Shown piece after piece: positions 60,800 through 64,000 of a DNA stretch of 64,000 nucleotides. Under the pieces are notes generated by a model, which did not search any database, had not been told where the DNA came from, and saw only the letters and a program-made list of their open reading frames with translations. The stretch spans positions 53,003 to 117,002 of the forward strand of contig JBBRND010000012.1 of assembly GCA_038230515.1 (NCBI GenBank), read 5' to 3'. The position numbers were made by a program, and so were the translations under genes. Within the stretch, counting starts at the first letter, position 1. The number at the start of each line of letters is the position of its first letter. This DNA comes from JAPLDB01 sp038230515. Its GTDB lineage: Bacteria > Bacteroidota > Bacteroidia > AKYH767-A > 2013-40CM-41-45.

Positions 60800-61620
60800 T
60801 TGATTCCGAGTGAGCGGAGCAGGTAAATATCTTTATCGGCATCCGGCCTTGCTTCGAGGTTTGAAATCAGCCAACCAGAATTTTTCGAGTCACGGTGAAA
60901 CTGGCTCACTTCAAAAACCCAATCAGATACCTGGGAAAAATAATACTTTACATCATTGACTTGTAAAAATTTCAAAGTGTTGTTTTTAATTTCATCAATG
61001 AAAACAGAGATGCTGCCTGGACGAAAATTTCCTGCAAAGTAAGCAGGCAGGTTATCCTTATCTTTAAATACCCTCTCAATGCCGATAAAATCAGTGCCAT
61101 GACTTGATGAGTTCAAGAATTTTGTAGTGTCCACATTCTTGAGAGGATCGAGATCCCTAGAAAGGATTCCACAAATCACCCACTTTGAAGAACCATCTTC
61201 CAAATACTGTTGTTCCAGTGCAATTTTTATTTTTATAGTAGTGCCTTTGCGGGCGAAGTCACAGTCGACTCCTGCATACCAGTTGGAATCAGTTAAGCGA
61301 AGTCTGGTTTTATTTTTTAATACCTGATTAATAAACTTGCCTATCAGTTCGGGCTTGAGATTCGAATTCGATTTGTTGAAAAGCATTCGGATAAATTCCG
61401 CCCGGTTTAATTTTTTATCTAATAGTTCCTGATTCTCTGCTTTGAGGTATTGGTAAAAATTTCCGAAACGGTCGCGATTAAACCGGTCTATGAAATCATC
61501 AATCTGCTTTACTTTGAATTCGTAATTTTCATCATGCAAGACATTACTCTGATCCTGTGCGTGACTTTTTCCAATAACCAAAAGCAAGAAAATTCCTGCG
61601 AGAGAAAAAAATTGTTTCAT
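60796..61620 (-). CDS. Secreted hypothetical protein, NTF2/SnoaL-like pattern
   Basis: A 274-residue exported protein (signal peptide MKQFFSLAGIFLLLVIGKSHAQ). The mature part has a helix-rich N-terminus (IDDFIDRFNRDRFGNFYQYL) and beta strands around KIKIALEQQYLEDGSSKWVICGIL, a layout like NTF2-type cone folds. I recognise no family. It shares with the downstream TPR protein an N-terminal region in which a small folded domain follows a signal peptide, and overlaps it by four bases. It lies 26 bases after the Lys-rich protein gene; all three appear to be one leftward operon. Confidence 0.65.
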   Translation of the reverse strand: MKQFFSLAGIFLLLVIGKSHAQDQSNVLHDENYEFKVKQIDDFIDRFNRDRFGNFYQYLKAENQELLDKKLNRAEFIRMLFNKSNSNLKPELIGKFINQVLKNKTRLRLTDSNWYAGVDCDFARKGTTIKIKIALEQQYLEDGSSKWVICGILSRDLDPLKNVDTTKFLNSSSHGTDFIGIERVFKDKDNLPAYFAGNFRPGSISVFIDEIKNNTLKFLQVNDVKYYFSQVSDWVFEVSQFHRDSKNSGWLISNLEARPDADKDIYLLRSLGIK

Positions 61621-61646
61621 AAATTAAATATGTATCGAATATTGTT

Positions 61647-63362
61647 TTACCCGCGTTTGGTTTGCACAACTCCAATGTTTCCTAGGTAAACTTCATACAC
61701 TGTTTGAGACTCAGTGCCTACAATTTTTATTTTCGGCTTTATAATGATTTCCACTTTCTTATCGGTAATATCTGAGTATTGTTTTATTTCATCCCGATAC
61801 CCTGAAAACTCTTGTTCAAACTCTGCAGTGGCTCTGTAGGTTCCGTCAGGTTGTTTTTGGAAGGCTGTCACAATTTCAATTTTTGTCCATGAAACCTCAA
61901 CACGAGTGTATGGGAGTGATTTTATCATCATCAAATAAGCCCGAACATTGTAACTCTTTTTGTCCTGATTGTTGATATTTGAAATTTCAATGACGCGGTT
62001 CTCATCCACAAATAATTTTACTCCTTCTTCCAGCACTCTGTTCATCTGAGTTTCGCTGTTACTCGTATCAACCAAAAATCTCAGCTTATTGTTCAGGTCT
62101 CTTACTTTGTTAAAAGCCTTTTCCCTGAACTCACTGGCATATATCTTTAATGTTTGATCCTTAAATACAAGTGTATCTTCTGGTTCATCAGCAATGATGG
62201 TGTCAGAACTTTCAGCTGGCACAGCCTTTGATTGCGATGAAGTAGTATTAGTAGTGGCGATATTATTTTGCTGAACGGGCGGTATTTCTTTCGGAGGATC
62301 CTGAATAGGTGGAATTTTAGTTGGTGCGTTTTCAGTAACTACAGAGGGTTCAGTATTGTTTTTGCCCTTGGAGTTTCCATTTTTTTTGTTTTGTGCCTCT
62401 ATATCTTTACGCGTCTTCTCGTCAGTTTTTGTTTTTTCCTGTTGCTGTTTCTTTTCAAGTTTCGCTTGAGCGTCTTTTTCGGATTTCTCATTTTTGATTT
62501 TCTCTTCCTGATCTTTCTTATCCTTTTTGGCTTTCAAATCAGCGTCTTTCTTGTCTTGCTTCGCTTTCAAATCAGTATCTTTTTTGTCTTGCTTTGCTTT
62601 CAAATCAGCGTCTTTCTTTTCCTGTTTTGATTTATCTTGATTGGCCTTCTTGCTTTTATCATCATTGGCGGCTAGCATCTTTTTATCCTGTTTCTCTTTT
62701 TCAGCTAACTCTTTTTTATCCTTTTCAGCTTGTGCTTGATTTTCTTTTTGTTGTTTCATTTCCGAATCTGCCTTCTTTTTTGCATCTGCATACATGGCTT
62801 TGTCTTCTGCCTGCTCTTTCGCTTTGTCTTCAGGAGTTAAAGGAACTGGAGGTGCTTGAACACCGGGAGTGACGCTTTCCTTAGACTTGACCGGGGTCAC
62901 ACTACATTTTATGATTTTAATATCCTTCAATTCAATTCCGTCACCGCATTCTTTCTTAATGAGAAAATACCATCCCGTTCCAGATTCTCTTTGATCGGAA
63001 ACAGCATCGTTAAGTACAGCATTGTCTTCCCCAGGATTGATTGGCTTTTTTGGAAAATTCTTTAATGTAGAAGAACGAACCTTTTTGCAAGTTAATTCAT
63101 AATCAATTCGAATATCCACATTGATGGGATCGTTGCTTAAGTTGATTACCCTCCACAGAATTGATTTCCGGTCGTATTCTCCTTCAATAATTTCTTTCTC
63201 ACATGAGAGGTGGATTTTCGGATCCACGCCATCCTTCACTGAAAATTCCTGATATTCATAAAGATTTTTGTCTTGCATCCATGGCTTGTACTCCTGCGCA
63301 TTTACAGACATTGAGATAATAAAAATGAATGGAGTAAGAAGCGAGTTAATTGACCTTTTCAT
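61647..63362 (-). CDS. Secreted protein with Lys-rich coiled-coil repeats
   Basis: A 571-residue exported protein. The start at 63362 (MKRSINSLLTPFIFIISMSVNAQ) gives a signal peptide; an in-frame upstream codon would not. Residues about 25-150 form a beta-rich domain with four Cys (SCEKEI, LTCKKV, KKECGD, IKCSVT). Then a 200-residue, extremely Lys/Asp/Glu/Gln-rich region with tandem 11-residue units (KQDKKDADLKA), expected to be a long helix or coiled coil, a Pro/Asn/Thr-rich spacer (PPIQDPPKEIPPVQQ), and a C-terminal domain of about 150 residues (DQTLKIYASEFREKAFNKV to the end). This resembles envelope-spanning TolA-like layout without its membrane helix. Function unknown; first gene of the cluster. 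Confidence 0.7.
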   Translation of the reverse strand: MKRSINSLLTPFIFIISMSVNAQEYKPWMQDKNLYEYQEFSVKDGVDPKIHLSCEKEIIEGEYDRKSILWRVINLSNDPINVDIRIDYELTCKKVRSSTLKNFPKKPINPGEDNAVLNDAVSDQRESGTGWYFLIKKECGDGIELKDIKIIKCSVTPVKSKESVTPGVQAPPVPLTPEDKAKEQAEDKAMYADAKKKADSEMKQQKENQAQAEKDKKELAEKEKQDKKMLAANDDKSKKANQDKSKQEKKDADLKAKQDKKDTDLKAKQDKKDADLKAKKDKKDQEEKIKNEKSEKDAQAKLEKKQQQEKTKTDEKTRKDIEAQNKKNGNSKGKNNTEPSVVTENAPTKIPPIQDPPKEIPPVQQNNIATTNTTSSQSKAVPAESSDTIIADEPEDTLVFKDQTLKIYASEFREKAFNKVRDLNNKLRFLVDTSNSETQMNRVLEEGVKLFVDENRVIEISNINNQDKKSYNVRAYLMMIKSLPYTRVEVSWTKIEIVTAFQKQPDGTYRATAEFEQEFSGYRDEIKQYSDITDKKVEIIIKPKIKIVGTESQTVYEVYLGNIGVVQTKRG

Positions 63363-63485
63363 ATATTTTAAATTTGAGTCGCGCAATTTAGGTTTTGGTG
63401 CAAACAAAAAAAAATTTTTTTTATTTCTTGACTTATTCAAAACCTTTTGCAAGATTGCGGGACTAAATTTTAAAAATGTAGCAGA

Positions 63486-64000
63486 ATGAGTGGCTCTTTT
63501 CTTTTTTCAAAAAATACATTTCGTATTTTTTTCCTCTGTTGTGTTATTGTTTCCGCAAGCAGCGAGGTAAATGGGTGTACTGTAAATATTATTCTTCCAA
63601 CGGTTGATACAGCAGTTTGCCCTGGAAGCCCCATTACAATTAAGTTTACAAATAATCTTGCGCTTACTGACAGCGCTTTTCTTTTTAAAACAGACACCTC
63701 AGTTGCTGGCAATAAAATAGCTGCCCAAAAAGCGACAAATGATACTTTAACCTTTACTTTTAACGCATCGGCTATTGTAGGAATTTACACGTATTTTGTT
63801 GTGGGACATGCCGGAACCAATTGCGGGGTCGATTCAATTCATGTTAATGTGAGTGTAATTCTTCCTGTAAGTGTAGTGATTGCTGCGAACCCACCCGGTA
63901 CTATTTGTCTAGGAACGAACGTGACGTTTACAGCAACACCAACCAATGGTGGCTCAACTCCTGCCTTTCAATGGAAATTGAACGGAGGAAATGCGGGAAC
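63486..64000 (+). CDS. Ig/PKD-like surface protein, 3' end cut by window
   Basis: The frame starts with ATG at 63486, has a hydrophobic signal-like segment (FRIFFLCCVIVSASS) and remains open to the window end (171 residues visible). Residues 30-60 and 130-171 look like Ig- or PKD-type domains of Bacteroidota adhesins: DTAVCPGSPITIKFTNN and NPPGTICLGTNVTFTATPTNGG followed by PAFQWKLNGGN. Such proteins are often giant type IX cargo with many repeats and a C-terminal sorting domain. It diverges from the Lys-rich protein gene with 123 bases between. Confidence 0.75.
   Translation, partial: MSGSFLFSKNTFRIFFLCCVIVSASSEVNGCTVNIILPTVDTAVCPGSPITIKFTNNLALTDSAFLFKTDTSVAGNKIAAQKATNDTLTFTFNASAIVGIYTYFVVGHAGTNCGVDSIHVNVSVILPVSVVIAANPPGTICLGTNVTFTATPTNGGSTPAFQWKLNGGNAG

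Overview
This window is a piece of a Bacteroidota chromosome (phylum formerly Bacteroidetes). The evidence is a complete type IX secretion core (porP/sprF-gldK-gldL-gldM-gldN), secreted proteins with C-terminal type IX sorting domains, the neighbourhood miaB / sigma-54 regulator / lptE / secG / groES / groEL, and promoters of the TTTG-N20-TAnnTTTG type. I see no tRNA, rRNA or CRISPR array.

Layout. 1-2420: end of a helix-hairpin-helix protein, apt and an acyl-CoA dehydrogenase. 2440-14040: an accessory island bracketed by a perfect 46-bp inverted repeat. Its left half holds a small secreted-type hypothetical gene and a leftward block of unknown genes ending in a VirE/BT4734-type primase-helicase. 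Its right half is a type I restriction-modification locus (hsdM, hsdS, hsdR) full of REP-like repeats. A Y1 (RAYT-type) transposase with its REP palindromes sits between hsdS and hsdR. hsdR itself carries an in-frame GIY-YIG nuclease domain flanked by 17-bp imperfect terminal inverted repeats, between its helicase motifs I and II. This nested element is the most interesting object here.

14100-24000: type IX secretion operon, a ureohydrolase-fold protein that has lost metal ligands, and topA. 24000-28340: a hypothetical gene, a beta-propeller-like type IX cargo, a helical hypothetical protein, REP remnants and a 21-bp tandem repeat. 28345-35534: miaB, a sigma-54-type AAA+ regulator, lptE, a TPR-like protein, secG, groES and groEL. 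35600-40160: accessory patch with a decayed DUF433/DUF5615 toxin-antitoxin pair, small regulators, a second repeat-containing type IX cargo, and a frameshifted DUF4258 gene beside an intact DUF2283 gene, followed by a duplicated scrap of a sorting domain.

40159-57290: housekeeping and surface genes: a LuxE-like ligase, a GT2 glycosyltransferase, recJ, a DUF5916 outer-membrane protein, thiL, a SUF iron-sulfur operon (sufA-like, sufB, sufC, sufD), an M28 peptidase and a flavin oxidoreductase of the halogenase/reductase family. 57436-57829 is a broken gene resembling the Bacteroidota type VI tube protein TssD (Hcp). 57959-63362 is a leftward cluster of three secreted proteins of unknown role, and the window ends inside an Ig/PKD-like surface protein.

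Functions are read from motifs by eye; no database search was possible.
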